NCBI RefSeq assembly: GCF_029893365.1
Contig: NZ_JARXUZ010000001.1
Coordinates: forward strand, 1,488,001-1,552,000
DNA from: Cryobacterium sp. CG_9.6
GTDB taxonomy: Bacteria; Actinomycetota; Actinomycetes; Actinomycetales; Microbacteriaceae
Reading direction: 5' to 3'
Length of the DNA stretch: 64,000 bases
The position numbers and the translations under genes are program-made. A model generated the notes under the pieces. It did not search any database and was not told the origin of the DNA. It saw only the letters and a program-made list of their open reading frames with translations. Position 1 is the stretch's first letter. Each line of letters begins with the position of its first letter. Below, one piece after another: positions 50,845-64,000 of the stretch.

Positions 50845-50905
50845 CAAGCTGAACTCCCTGCAGCTAAGTCCGTAAGCCTCATCAGGGGTCAGCGGTGGGC
50901 GCTGA

Positions 50906-50911
50906 TACTCT
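50906..50911 (+). promoter_or_regulatory. Candidate -10 box for leaderless tyrS transcript
   Basis: TACTCT ends exactly six bases before the GTG start at 50918. There is no visible T-box. Confidence 0.45.
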
Positions 50912-50917
50912 GGGCCT

Positions 50918-52219
50918 GTGTCAGACCCCGTAATCCTCACCCAGCAGACCAATGATTCCTCCTTCGACAACGTGTGGGAGGAAATCAACTGGCGTGGCCT
51001 CGTGCACGTCTCCACCGACCAGGCCGAACTGCGCACCCTGCTCTCTGGCCCCCCGATCACGTACTACTGCGGCTTCGACCCCACGGCGGCGAGCTTGCAC
51101 CTCGGCAATTTGGTGCAGCTGTTGCTGATGCGCCGCCTTCAGCTGGCCGGCCACCGCCCGCTGGGACTCGTCGGCGGCTCCACCGGATTGATCGGCGATC
51201 CGCGGCCCACAGCCGAACGCACCCTGACGCCGGCCGACACCGTTAACGAATGGGTCGGCTACCTGCAGGCCCAGGTGTCGCGCTTTCTCAGTGCCGAGGG
51301 TGACAACGCCGTCACCCTCGTCAACAACCTGGACTGGACCGCGCCGCTCAGCGCGATCGATTTCCTCCGCGAAATCGGCAAGTACTTTCGCGTTGGCACC
51401 ATGCTCAAGAAGGATGCCGTGAGTGCACGGCTCAACTCGGATGCCGGCATCAGCTACACCGAGTTCAGCTACCAAATTCTGCAGGGTCTGGACTACCTCG
51501 AACTGTTCCGCACCTACGGATGCGTGTTGCAGACCGGGGGGAGCGACCAGTGGGGCAACCTCACAAGCGGAACCGACCTCATCCGCCGCGCCGAGGGGGG
51601 AAGTGTGCACGCCATTGGTACGCCGCTTATCACCAACTCGGACGGTACCAAGTTCGGCAAGAGCGAGGGCAACGCGGTGTGGTTGGATCCCACACTCACC
51701 AGCCCCTACGCGTTTTACCAGTTCTGGCTCAACACCGATGACGCGGACGTGATCTTTCGGCTCAAGGTGTTCACCTTCCTGAGCCGCGTGGACATTGAAC
51801 GTCTTGCCGCCGTCGTCGAGACGGAACCTTTCAAGCGCGAGGCGCAGCGCACGTTAGCGTACGAGGTGACGAGTCTCGTGCATGGCAGTGCCGCAACGGA
51901 TGCCGCGATCAACGCCGCGCAGGCCCTCTTCGGTCAGGGCGATCTCGCCGACCTGGATGAGGCGACGCTCGAGGCGGCGCTGCGTGAACTGCCGAACACC
52001 ACGACTGCGCCCCACGCGACGGTTGTTCAGTTACTGCTCGACACCGGACTGACCAAGAGCCTCGGCGAAGCGCGGCGCGCGGTTGCGCAGGGCGGGGTGT
52101 ACCTGAACAACGTGAAGGTCGCCAGCGAGGACGCCACGATCGAAGGCCATGTGCTGAGCGGGGGAGTAGCCGTGCTGCGCCGCGGCAAGAAGACCCTCGC
52201 CGGAGTCTTCGTCGAATAG
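50918..52219 (+). CDS. tyrS: Tyrosine--tRNA ligase
   Basis: A 433-residue class Ic synthetase (TyrRS of the bacterial HIGH-HLGN type). HIGH-like motif SLHLGNLVQLLLMRRLQ, KMSKS-like KFGKSEGNAV near residue 250, tyrosine-site YCGFDPTAAS, and a C-terminal S4 domain (LLDTGLTKSLGEARRAVAQGGVYLNNVKV). GTG start. In the syntenic Mycobacterium locus tyrS is directly followed by Rv1690/Rv1691; here the rRNA operon lies between. Confidence 0.97.
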   Translation: MSDPVILTQQTNDSSFDNVWEEINWRGLVHVSTDQAELRTLLSGPPITYYCGFDPTAASLHLGNLVQLLLMRRLQLAGHRPLGLVGGSTGLIGDPRPTAERTLTPADTVNEWVGYLQAQVSRFLSAEGDNAVTLVNNLDWTAPLSAIDFLREIGKYFRVGTMLKKDAVSARLNSDAGISYTEFSYQILQGLDYLELFRTYGCVLQTGGSDQWGNLTSGTDLIRRAEGGSVHAIGTPLITNSDGTKFGKSEGNAVWLDPTLTSPYAFYQFWLNTDDADVIFRLKVFTFLSRVDIERLAAVVETEPFKREAQRTLAYEVTSLVHGSAATDAAINAAQALFGQGDLADLDEATLEAALRELPNTTTAPHATVVQLLLDTGLTKSLGEARRAVAQGGVYLNNVKVASEDATIEGHVLSGGVAVLRRGKKTLAGVFVE

Positions 52220-52310
52220 GCGGTGCCTGCCCGCTGTCTCACGCGGGTCTTACTGCGAGCCGTCCGGGTGCGCGCGGTAGTTGGAGTGCGACCTCACGGC
52301 CCGTGCCCTC

Positions 52311-52442
52311 AATCGGTGGGCGGCCCCGAGCCCGCGCCGTGAATCGGTGGGCGCTACGGTAATCGGCGTAGCGGCCTCCGATTTGGGGTGCGGCCTTGCT
52401 CGAGTTCGGGCGCGGTCACCGAAAACGGTAGCGGCCACGGGC
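52311..52442. repeat. Palindromic repeat copies upstream of the rRNA operon
   Basis: 52342-52383 is a 42-bp imperfect palindrome that matches the dapF palindrome (14153-14194) at about 35 of 42 positions. A half copy AATCGGTGGGCGG is at 52311-52323 and a third ACGGTAGCGGCCACGG at 52425-52440. The remainder of the tyrS-16S gap to 52620 holds no gene. Confidence 0.7.
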
Positions 52443-52619
52443 TTCGGCGAGGTGCGGGGGGCGGAAAAGTCACGTTTCGGGCATGTTTCGGGCGGGTTGC
52501 CAACGCGACACGCCCGGGATGAGATAGGGAGTTGCGGCCCCCCGGGATTCACCGTAATGTCATCTAAGTCACCCCACAGGTTCGGAAAGCTGATCAGCTA
52601 GCCGGCCTCATGCGGGACA

Positions 52620-52973
52620 AATCCTAAGTCAAGACAACGCGATATTATCGTGCCTCTTACTTAGTGAGTGAAGTGCTCCAGTGCAATGGCCTTTGGGTCG
52701 GCGGCTGGGTGCGTCCGATCCTTGAGAACTCAACAGCGTGCACAATGTCAAATGCCAAAAACCTCGTGATTGTTGGTCGGTTTCTAGCCGATTGCAGTCA
52801 GTGAGATTCCTTTGGAATATGAATTGAAAGTCCTGGTTTCGATCAGGCATTATGACAGAGCAAGTCAGTAATGATTTGTTCTTGCTAGTTTCAAACTTGT
52901 AGTTTCTTCGCCTATTCCGGCGGGTTTCTGCACTAGATGGGCGCTCAACTTGTTGGGTAGCTATTCAAACATT
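52620..52973 (+). promoter_or_regulatory. rRNA operon promoter and leader region
   Basis: TTGAAA (52824-52829) and CATTAT (52848-52853), 18 bases apart, is the best single promoter candidate; a TATTAT at 52643-52648 may be another -10. CTTGAGAACTCAACAGCGTG at 52721-52740 is repeated, with changes, in the 16S-23S spacer (54811-54830) and looks like a box A antitermination region. The rest carries no gene. The start of the mature 16S is near 52974. Confidence 0.45.
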
Positions 52974-58077
<5,104 letters not shown>

Positions 58078-58206
58078 ATAACACTTGAGTTTGAAGAAGC
58101 TGCTTTAGCGTCCACTATGTGGTTCTCGATGTACGGTCGAGAACAAACACACTCCCACGGGAGTGTTCTATAACTAAAAAATATAGGTTCGAACCATCGA
58201 AAGATG

Positions 58207-58322
58207 TTTCGGCGGCTATAGCAAGAGGGAAACGCCCGGTCACATTCCGAACCCGGAAGCTAAGACTCTTTGCGCCGATGGTACTGCAGGGGGGACCCTG
58301 TGGGAGAGTAGGACACCGCCGG
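58207..58322 (+). rRNA. rrf: 5S ribosomal RNA
   Basis: About 116 bases after the 23S, with TTCGGCGGCTATAGCAAGAG at the 5' end, CACATTCCGAACCCGGAAGC in the middle and a complementary CACCGCCGGA end. The typical actinobacterial 5S pattern is clear. Confidence 0.94.
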
Positions 58323-58341
58323 ACTTAACTTAGAAAAACAC

Positions 58342-58369
58342 AAAATGGCCACCAATAGGTGGCCATTTT
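58342..58369 (+). terminator. Intrinsic terminator of the rRNA operon
   Basis: Perfect 12-bp stem AAAATGGCCACC (58342-58353) / GGTGGCCATTTT (58358-58369) with a four-base loop; the right arm ends in T4. Confidence 0.9.
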
Positions 58370-58430
58370 GCGTTAAGGCTTAGGCTATTGAATGTCGTCG
58401 AACAGACGAATTAATTACACAGGAGACACA

Positions 58431-60716
58431 GTGAGCCCTTCAGGAAACTACGGCGACGATGCACGTAACGGCGGCCGAGACGACCGCCGCACAGGCGGAA
58501 ACCAGAGCGGACGCCCCCAAGGGGCGCGCGACGGAGCCACGGGTGCGCCCCGATCCGGAGGTTATGAGGGTCGCTCACAGCGTCCCAGCCAGGGTGGAGA
58601 GCGTGCGCCCTATCGCGGAAGCAACGATCGTGCAGCCGGCGGCAACGACCGCGCTCCTTATCGCGGCAACTCCGATCGCCCTCAGCAGGGTGACCGCGCT
58701 CCCTACCGTGGCAATTCGGACCGCCCCTCCACCGGTGGCGATCGTGCCCCCTACCGCGGAAACAGCGATCGTCCGTCCGGTGGCAACGACCGCGCTCCGT
58801 ACCGCGGTAACTCTGATCGGCCCCAGCAGGGCGATCGGCCCTCCTACCGCGGAAACTCTGATCGCCCCACCACCGGTGGTGAGCGTGCTCCGTACCGCGG
58901 TAACAGTGACCGTCCGTCCGGTGGAAGCGATCGCGCGCCCTACCGTAGCAACTCTGACCGCCCGCAGCAGGGCGAACGTCCCCCGTACCGTGGCAACTCT
59001 GATCGCCCGTCCACGGGCGGCGACCGGGATCGGGCTCCCTATCGTGGCGGGAATGATCGGCCCCAGCAGGGCGAGCGTCCTGCGTACCGTGGCAATTCCG
59101 ATCGTCCGTCCACTGGTGGCGAGCGTCCTCCGTACCGCGGTAACTCGGATCGTCCGTCCGGCGGCAACGATCGCGCACCGTATCGTGGTGGCTCTGACCG
59201 CCCGACAACCGGTGGCGAACGTCCTCCGTACCGCGGTAACTCCGACCGTCCGCAGCAGGGTGACCGCGCTCCCTACCGTGGCAACTCTGATCGCCCGTCG
59301 ACCGGTGGCGAACGCGCTCCGTACCGTGGCAACTCTGATCGCCCATCCTCGGGTGGAGAGCGTCCCCCCTACCGCGGTAACTCCGATCGCCCGCAGCAGG
59401 GTGAGCGTCCCCCGTACCGTGGCAACTCTGATCGCCCATCCTCGGGTGGAGAGCGTCCCCCCTACCGCGGTAACTCCGATCGCCCGCAGCAGGGTGAGCG
59501 TCCTCCGTACCGTGGCAACTCGGACCGTCCGCAGCAGGGCGATCGTCCCCCATACCGTGGCAACTCCGATCGTCCGCAGCAGGGTGAGCGTCCTCCGTAC
59601 CGAGGCAACTCTGATCGCCCGTCCGGTTCTGGTGAGCGTTCCGAGCGTCCTCGTTCAGACAGCGATCGCCGTCCCGGCGGTATGGCGACCCAGCGTGGCG
59701 GCAACCCGAACCGTGCCGGTGCGCCCCGCGATGCCGGTAAGAAGCTGTGGACCCGTGATGGTGCCCCGGCACGTAACGACCGTGATGCCCGGGTCGTCGA
59801 AGAGGAAATGACTGAAGAGCAGCGGATGCAGCGCGAGCTGCGTTCCGTTCGCCCTCGCCACGACGACCCCGATCTGCCCGATGACATTTCGGCGCAGGAC
59901 CTCGATCGCATCGCGCGCAACGAGCTCAAGACGCTGACCAAGGAAAATGCCGAGACCGTGGGGCGCCATCTTGCAATGGCTGCGCGCGTCATTGACGAAG
60001 ACCCTGAGCTTGCTCACCGCCACGTGATGAGCGCTGCCCGCCGCGCCGGACGCATCGGCGTTGTTCGTGAGAGCCTCGCGATCACGGCCTATGCCACGGG
60101 TGACTTCGCGCTCGCTCTGCGTGAGCTGCGCACATATCGCCGTATCTCCGGATCCAACGACCAGCTTGCCCTGATGGTAGACAGCGAACGAGGCGTGGGG
60201 CGTCCTGACCGTGCTCTCGAGCTCGGCCGGTCCGTTGACCGCAGCACACTGCCGGCCGGCGTGCAGGTCTCCCTGGCCATCGCCATGTCTGGCGCTCGTC
60301 TTGATTTGGGTGAAACGGATGCCGCTCTCGGCGAGCTGGAGATTCCGCAGCTCGATCCGAACACGGCCTTCTCCTACAGCCCGGAACTCTTCGTGGCATA
60401 TGCCGAGGTGCTCACCGAGCTCGGCCGCGAGGAAGAAGCCGAGAAGTGGCTCGACCGCGCCGAGCGCGCAGACGCGGCTCTCGGATCCAACGGTGATGTG
60501 GACGAAACGATCGAGATTCACGAAATCGAAGAAGACGACGACGAGGCCCTGGCTGAGGATGCTGCGGACGCTGGCGACGACGACGACGATGATGATGATG
60601 ACATGGTCGACGTCGATGACGCCACGGATCTCGTGACGGACGAGGCCGACCCGGTGGACTCCGATGAGGCATCCGCTGTGGAAAGCACTGTGGAGAGCAC
60701 TGAGCGTGACCGCTAA
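58431..60716 (+). CDS. RG-rich repeat protein with C-terminal helical (TPR-like) domain, Rv1691-like
   Basis: A 761-residue protein of three parts. Residues about 1-58 are Gly/Arg-rich. Residues 59-403 are 22 tandem units of 15-16 residues, consensus APYRGNSDRPQQGER, all with a YRG-N/G-S/N-DR core. Residues about 470-700 are helical, with TPR-like spacing (HVMSAARRAGRIGVVRESLAI ...). The tail is very acidic (DDDDDDDDD). GTG 58431 has AGGAG five bases upstream. By position it corresponds to Rv1691 of mycobacteria, which lacks such a repeat region. RG/YRG repeats are typical of disordered RNA-binding proteins; the RNA role is inferred and fits the place next to rrn. Confidence 0.8.
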   Translation: MSPSGNYGDDARNGGRDDRRTGGNQSGRPQGARDGATGAPRSGGYEGRSQRPSQGGERAPYRGSNDRAAGGNDRAPYRGNSDRPQQGDRAPYRGNSDRPSTGGDRAPYRGNSDRPSGGNDRAPYRGNSDRPQQGDRPSYRGNSDRPTTGGERAPYRGNSDRPSGGSDRAPYRSNSDRPQQGERPPYRGNSDRPSTGGDRDRAPYRGGNDRPQQGERPAYRGNSDRPSTGGERPPYRGNSDRPSGGNDRAPYRGGSDRPTTGGERPPYRGNSDRPQQGDRAPYRGNSDRPSTGGERAPYRGNSDRPSSGGERPPYRGNSDRPQQGERPPYRGNSDRPSSGGERPPYRGNSDRPQQGERPPYRGNSDRPQQGDRPPYRGNSDRPQQGERPPYRGNSDRPSGSGERSERPRSDSDRRPGGMATQRGGNPNRAGAPRDAGKKLWTRDGAPARNDRDARVVEEEMTEEQRMQRELRSVRPRHDDPDLPDDISAQDLDRIARNELKTLTKENAETVGRHLAMAARVIDEDPELAHRHVMSAARRAGRIGVVRESLAITAYATGDFALALRELRTYRRISGSNDQLALMVDSERGVGRPDRALELGRSVDRSTLPAGVQVSLAIAMSGARLDLGETDAALGELEIPQLDPNTAFSYSPELFVAYAEVLTELGREEEAEKWLDRAERADAALGSNGDVDETIEIHEIEEDDDEALAEDAADAGDDDDDDDDDMVDVDDATDLVTDEADPVDSDEASAVESTVESTERDR
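58605..59640 (+). repeat. 45/48-bp tandem coding repeats (22 units)
   Basis: Unit lengths of 45 and 48 bases correspond to 15 and 16 residues and preserve the reading frame. Several neighbouring units are almost identical at DNA level (for example around 59340-59480), suggesting recent unequal recombination, while others differ silently. Two alternative frames are also open over the block because of the in-frame periodicity. Confidence 0.9.
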
Positions 60717-61926
60717 GGGCGGGTTGGGCGGCTTCGTTCGCGGTATTTTGGGCGGCGGAGCGGGTGCAGCTGGTCGGGGGGTCTCGACAAGCTCGACCAG
60801 CGAGAGGGGGGGCTCGACCGGCGAGAAGGGCTCGACGAGCGGTGTGGGCTCGACCGGCGAGCTGGGGTCGAGCAGCGAGGTGGGCTTGGCCGGCTTCGCT
60901 GCGCCTGCCGTGACGCAGGTGGCAGTCACGCCGCTTGAGGGCGTAGACGTACTTCTGGCAGACCTCGACGGGGTTGTGTACGCCGGACCTGCCGCGATTC
61001 CGTTTGCCGTGGAAAGCCTGAACCGCGCCGCGGAAACGATGCGGGTGGGCTACATCACCAACAACGCGTCCCGCACGGATCAGTCCGTGGCGGATCATCT
61101 CACCGAGCTCGGGCTCACCGTTCAGGCAACGGATGTTGTGACCTCGCCGCAGGCCGCCGTGCGCCTTTTGGCCGCGGAGGTCGAGGCTGGATCGCGCATC
61201 CTGGTGATCGGGGGAGAGGGCCTGGTCGTCGAGGTGGAAAAGGCCGGGTTCGTCGTCACTCGATCCGCGGACGACAACCCCGCCGCTGTTATTCAGGGCT
61301 TCGCTCCGGATGTGGGCTGGGCTCAGCTCGCCGAAGCCGCCTTTGCTCTGAGCCCCACGGGACCCACAGCGGGTATTCCGTGGATCGCGACGAACACGGA
61401 CTGGACCATCCCCGTGGCGCGAGGGATCGCTCCCGGAAATGGCACCCTCGTCTCGGCGGTGCACACCGCGGTGGGACGTCTGCCGGTTGTGGCGGGTAAA
61501 CCCGAAGCGGCCATCTTTGTGGAGGCCGTCAATCGATTCGGCGCTGAGCGTGCCCTTTTCATCGGTGACCGGCTGGACACCGACATTCTTGGGGCGAATC
61601 GGGCCGGAATCCCGGCCGTGCTGGTTCTCACCGGGATTGATCGAGCCAAGCAAGCGCTTGCAGCGGATGCCGATTCCCGGCCGACCTTTCTCGTGGACGA
61701 TTTGCGCCAACTGCACGAGCCCTACCCGGTAACGGTGTTCTCGAACGACGGCACGTCGGCCACCGTTGCCGGCGCAACCGTTGTCATCCGGGGAAATGAT
61801 GTGGTGGTCACCGAGGACGGGGATAACGGAATCAACCTGCTCCGCGCCGCGTGTGCAGTGATCTGGAACTCGGGGCGCCCAATTTATGGCCTCAACGTTC
61901 CCGAGCGTCTCTACCTCGCGCAGTAG
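60706..61926 (+). CDS. HAD-IIA family hydrolase (NagD/Rv1692-like phosphatase)
   Basis: A 406-residue haloacid dehalogenase phosphatase of the NagD type; the M. tuberculosis homologue Rv1692 has been described as a glycerol-phosphate phosphatase. Motif I DVLLADLDGVVYAG (Asp-x-Asp), motif II-like VGYITNNASR, and motif IV GDRLDTDILGANRAG. The GTG at 60706 overlaps the previous gene. Residues about 24-62 (STSSTSERGGSTGEKGSTSG-type) are encoded by the dispersed TGGTCGAG repeat; an internal GTG at 60910 gives a start just before the conserved domain and may be the real one. Confidence 0.88.
   Translation: MTAKGGLGGFVRGILGGGAGAAGRGVSTSSTSERGGSTGEKGSTSGVGSTGELGSSSEVGLAGFAAPAVTQVAVTPLEGVDVLLADLDGVVYAGPAAIPFAVESLNRAAETMRVGYITNNASRTDQSVADHLTELGLTVQATDVVTSPQAAVRLLAAEVEAGSRILVIGGEGLVVEVEKAGFVVTRSADDNPAAVIQGFAPDVGWAQLAEAAFALSPTGPTAGIPWIATNTDWTIPVARGIAPGNGTLVSAVHTAVGRLPVVAGKPEAAIFVEAVNRFGAERALFIGDRLDTDILGANRAGIPAVLVLTGIDRAKQALAADADSRPTFLVDDLRQLHEPYPVTVFSNDGTSATVAGATVVIRGNDVVVTEDGDNGINLLRAACAVIWNSGRPIYGLNVPERLYLAQ
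60773..60890 (+). repeat. Dispersed TGGTCGAG-type repeat inside the HAD gene
   Basis: 60773-60802 matches 27481-27510 with a single difference (GTCTCGACAAGCTCGACCAG). It is followed by several degenerate CTCGACCGGCGAG units. It lies between the overlapping gene start and the conserved HAD domain, so it was probably inserted into the coding or linker region. Confidence 0.75.
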
Positions 61927-61929
61927 CCT
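61924..61929 (+). promoter_or_regulatory. Candidate -10 box for the small gene upstream of tlyA
   Basis: TAGCCT ends exactly six bases before the GTG start at 61936. It overlaps the stop codon of the HAD gene. Confidence 0.4.
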
Positions 61930-61935
61930 AGGTAT

Positions 61936-62136
61936 GTGACTTCTCAGCCCACCCACTCCGACGCTTCAGACGGGACCACCCTCGGTTCTCGCCTCAGCGT
62001 GATTGACGAACAACCCCTCGAGGCGCGCGCAGCCTCCTTCGTGCAGCTGCACGAGGAGCTGCTGGCTCGCCTCGAGGGTGCAGACGCGCCTGCAGGCGCC
62101 GACGCGATTGCCACAACGAAGGACTTTCACGAATGA
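61936..62136 (+). CDS. Small conserved protein (Rv1693-like)
   Basis: A 66-residue acidic helical protein (ARAASFVQLHEELLARLEGADAPAG) of unknown function. GTG start following a TAGCCT box. Its end overlaps the tlyA start by four bases (ATGA). A short gene at this position, before tlyA, is conserved in mycobacteria (Rv1693). Confidence 0.7.
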   Translation: MTSQPTHSDASDGTTLGSRLSVIDEQPLEARAASFVQLHEELLARLEGADAPAGADAIATTKDFHE

Positions 62137-63083
62137 GCAACACCGACACGAGCGGTTACCGATCGAACGAAGAACGTGAGGCCGCTAACAGCGAACCCGT
62201 GTTGCCCGATCGGGCCGGGTTCGAGGAGCCCGACCTCACCGAGGAGGAGCTCGCCGAAGTCGCCCTGCATGCCCTGGAGCCACCGGTCATGCTGCGCCTC
62301 GATGCGGCACTCACCGAGCGTGGTCTGGTGCGCTCGCGCACGGTAGCGGCCAAGCTCATCACCGGTGGCCTCGTGACCGTTGATGGCGTGCCGGTGGTCA
62401 AATCCTCACACCGCGTCAGCGACGAGTCCGTCCTGGAAGTTGCGGCGACGGATCACTACGTGAGCAGAGGCGCCCACAAACTCATCGCCGCCCTGGACGC
62501 GTTCGAGATTCCCGTGACGGGACGCACGGTACTGGATGCCGGCGCCTCCACCGGAGGATTCAGCCAGGTGGTGCTGGAACGCGGTGCCGCACAGGTTATT
62601 GCGGTTGACGTGGGTCACGGCCAGCTGGCACCGCAGCTCAAGACTGAACCCAAGCTCACCCTCGTGGAGGGGTTCAACCTTCGCTACGCCACGCCGGACA
62701 AGCTCGCCGGGGCATCTGGAATTACCACTCGCCCGGATCTCGTCGTTGCCGATCTCTCGTTCATTTCGCTCACGACCGTGCTGCCGGCCCTGTTGGCGAC
62801 GGCAGCGGATGGCGCGGATTTCGTTCTGCTCATCAAGCCGCAGTTCGAAGTGGGACGCGGCGGCATTCGCGAAGGTGTGGTGCACGACGCGGGCCTGCGC
62901 TCGGACGCGGTGGCGGGTGTGTTGTGGGCCGGCTGGGACCTCGGTCTGCGCACCAACGGACTCATTGCCTCGCCCATTGCCGGTGGTGCCGGCAACCGGG
63001 AGTACCTGTGCTGGATGAGTGTGAACGTGGGCAGCAGTCCGACCGAATGGATCGAGCGGATCGAAGCGCTGGTCGGTGCGTGA
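62133..63083 (+). CDS. tlyA: TlyA-family rRNA 2'-O-methyltransferase
   Basis: A 316-residue methyltransferase, in mycobacteria acting on 16S C1409 and 23S C1920 and needed for capreomycin susceptibility. N-terminal S4 RNA-binding domain (MLRLDAALTERGLVRSRTVAAKLITGGLVTVDG), then the SAM fold (VLDAGASTGGFSQVVLERGAAQVIAVDVG) and catalytic tetrad elements SRGAHKL (Lys), VADLSFIS (Asp), LLIKPQFEVGRG (Lys/Glu). About 50 residues longer at the N terminus than usual. Overlaps both neighbours. Confidence 0.94.
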   Translation: MSNTDTSGYRSNEEREAANSEPVLPDRAGFEEPDLTEEELAEVALHALEPPVMLRLDAALTERGLVRSRTVAAKLITGGLVTVDGVPVVKSSHRVSDESVLEVAATDHYVSRGAHKLIAALDAFEIPVTGRTVLDAGASTGGFSQVVLERGAAQVIAVDVGHGQLAPQLKTEPKLTLVEGFNLRYATPDKLAGASGITTRPDLVVADLSFISLTTVLPALLATAADGADFVLLIKPQFEVGRGGIREGVVHDAGLRSDAVAGVLWAGWDLGLRTNGLIASPIAGGAGNREYLCWMSVNVGSSPTEWIERIEALVGA

Positions 63084-63087
63084 CACC

Positions 63088-64000
63088 ATGACGAAAGCCC
63101 TGCGCCACATTCTTGTGGTCGCCCACACCGGTCGCGCCGACTCTCTCACGGCCGCGGTCACCGTAGCCGGACAGCTCATCAATGATGGCGCCATCCCCGT
63201 GCTCGCCGCCAATGAGCGCCTGGATGTGCTGGCAGCCTGCCCCGACCTCGAGGGGTATCTCGAAATCCTCGGCGACACCGTGCACCCGAGTGACATGGAA
63301 CTCGCCATCGTGCTCGGCGGTGACGGAACGATTCTGCGCGCCGCAGAACTCGTGCGCGGATGCTCGGTTCCGCTGCTCGGGATCAACCTCGGGCACGTGG
63401 GATTCCTCGCCGAAAGCGAGCGCGACGACCTCGGTTCCGCGGTGCGCCGCGCCCTGAGTCGCGACTACGCCGTGGAAGAGCGCATGACGCTGAACGTGCG
63501 CGTCAAGGTGCTGGACGAGGTGGTGTACGAAACCTGGGCGCTCAACGAAGCCACGGTCGAGAAGGCCAGCCGGGAGCGGATGATCGAGGTCGTCATCGAG
63601 GTCGATGGCCGGCCGCTCTCCTCGTTTGGCTGTGACGGTGTGGTGATGTCAACACCCACCGGTTCTACGGCGTACTCCTTCTCGGCGGGCGGTCCCGTCG
63701 TGTGGCCCACGCTCGACGCCCTCCTGCTGGTGCCGCTGAGCGCACACGCACTCTTCGCCCGGCCTCTTGTTGTCGCCCCCGATTCGTCGCTGGCCGTCGA
63801 GGTACTGGCTCGCACGGGAGTATCGGCGGTACTCTGTGCCGATGGCCGACGTACGTTTGATCTCCCGCCGGGAGCGCGCGTTATTGTGCGCCGTTCCCCG
63901 GTGCCGGTGCGCTTGGCGCGCCTGCACAGCGGAGTGTTCACCGACCGTCTGGTCAATAAGTTCAACCTGCCCGTGACGGGCTGGCGAGGCCCTGTCGGGC
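63088..64000 (+). CDS. nadK: NAD kinase (3' end outside window)
   Basis: 304 codons visible, open at the right edge. NAD kinase motifs: GGDGTILRAAE (residues 77-87) with the catalytic Asp, GINLGHVGFLAE, ALNEATVEKASRERMIEV, and STPTGSTAYSFSAGGPVVWP. ATG 63088 is used; GTG 63076, inside the tlyA end, would add four residues. It makes NADP+. recN usually follows in actinobacteria, outside this window. Confidence 0.95.
   Translation, partial: MTKALRHILVVAHTGRADSLTAAVTVAGQLINDGAIPVLAANERLDVLAACPDLEGYLEILGDTVHPSDMELAIVLGGDGTILRAAELVRGCSVPLLGINLGHVGFLAESERDDLGSAVRRALSRDYAVEERMTLNVRVKVLDEVVYETWALNEATVEKASRERMIEVVIEVDGRPLSSFGCDGVVMSTPTGSTAYSFSAGGPVVWPTLDALLLVPLSAHALFARPLVVAPDSSLAVEVLARTGVSAVLCADGRRTFDLPPGARVIVRRSPVPVRLARLHSGVFTDRLVNKFNLPVTGWRGPVG

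Noticed and set aside
58411..59811. Long open frames (about 450 residues) in the other two frames over the repeat gene
   Set aside because: Repeats of 45/48 bases are in phase for all frames, so absence of stops in one copy extends to all. The YRG frame alone has the conserved C-terminal domain and a ribosome site.

Overview
The window is a GC-rich actinobacterial chromosome segment. Its gene order, the frequent GCATCCG/CGGATGC words and the TGGTCGAG-type repeats suggest a member of the Microbacteriaceae (Cryobacterium/Leifsonia-like); the family is inferred, not proven. Most genes are housekeeping and lie in the same relative order as two M. tuberculosis blocks known from the literature: rnj-ftsK-pgsA-clgR-recA-recX-miaB-miaA-dapF-hflX-lexA, and infC-rpmI-rplT-trmH-pheST-argCJBDF(R)GH-mpg-tyrS-Rv1691/1692/1693-tlyA-nadK.

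Layout. 1-3.4 kb: the end of RNase J, then a three-gene ABC efflux operon (adaptor, ATPase, FtsX-like permease). 3.5-17.2 kb: ftsK, pgsA, cinA, clgR, a DUF3046 gene, recA, recX, miaB, miaA, dapF, a convergent methyltransferase, hflX and lexA. 17.2-22 kb: a LysM protein divergent from lexA across a region with LexA-type palindromes, then hisC-hisB-hisH-hisA and an SseB-like gene. 22-27.5 kb: lhr helicase overlapping a Nei-type DNA glycosylase. 27.5-30.3 kb: DUF1844, infC (apparent AUC start), rpmI, rplT and a TrmH-family methyltransferase. 30.4-33.8 kb: a four-gene GluABCD-type amino-acid ABC importer. 33.8-37.4 kb: pheST. 37.4-40.8 kb: an accessory region with about 160-bp structured direct repeats on both sides of two poorly characterised genes. 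40.8-48.9 kb: argCJBDFGH without argR. 48.9-52.2 kb: mpg, a two-gene SatD/membrane-protein operon, and tyrS. 52.2-58.4 kb: a complete 16S-23S-5S rRNA operon with no tRNA in the spacer. 58.4-64 kb: a 22-repeat, RG-rich putative RNA-binding protein, a HAD-IIA hydrolase, a small gene, tlyA and a truncated nadK.

How the genes fit together. The first half is DNA maintenance and stress: RecA/RecX/LexA, the ClgR regulator, a probable SOS division inhibitor, Lhr/Nei and Mpg. Ribosome and tRNA functions (infC, rpmI, rplT, TrmH, TlyA, MiaA/B, PheST, TyrS, rrn) and His/Arg biosynthesis fill most of the rest. Many genes have an exact TANNNT box six bases before the start codon, so leaderless transcription looks common here.

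The parts least explained by known biology are the nested-hairpin 160-bp repeats around the AbiEi-like gene (37.4-40.8 kb), the 22-copy RG-repeat protein beside the rRNA operon, the SatD-like/membrane pair, and the 42-bp palindrome family.
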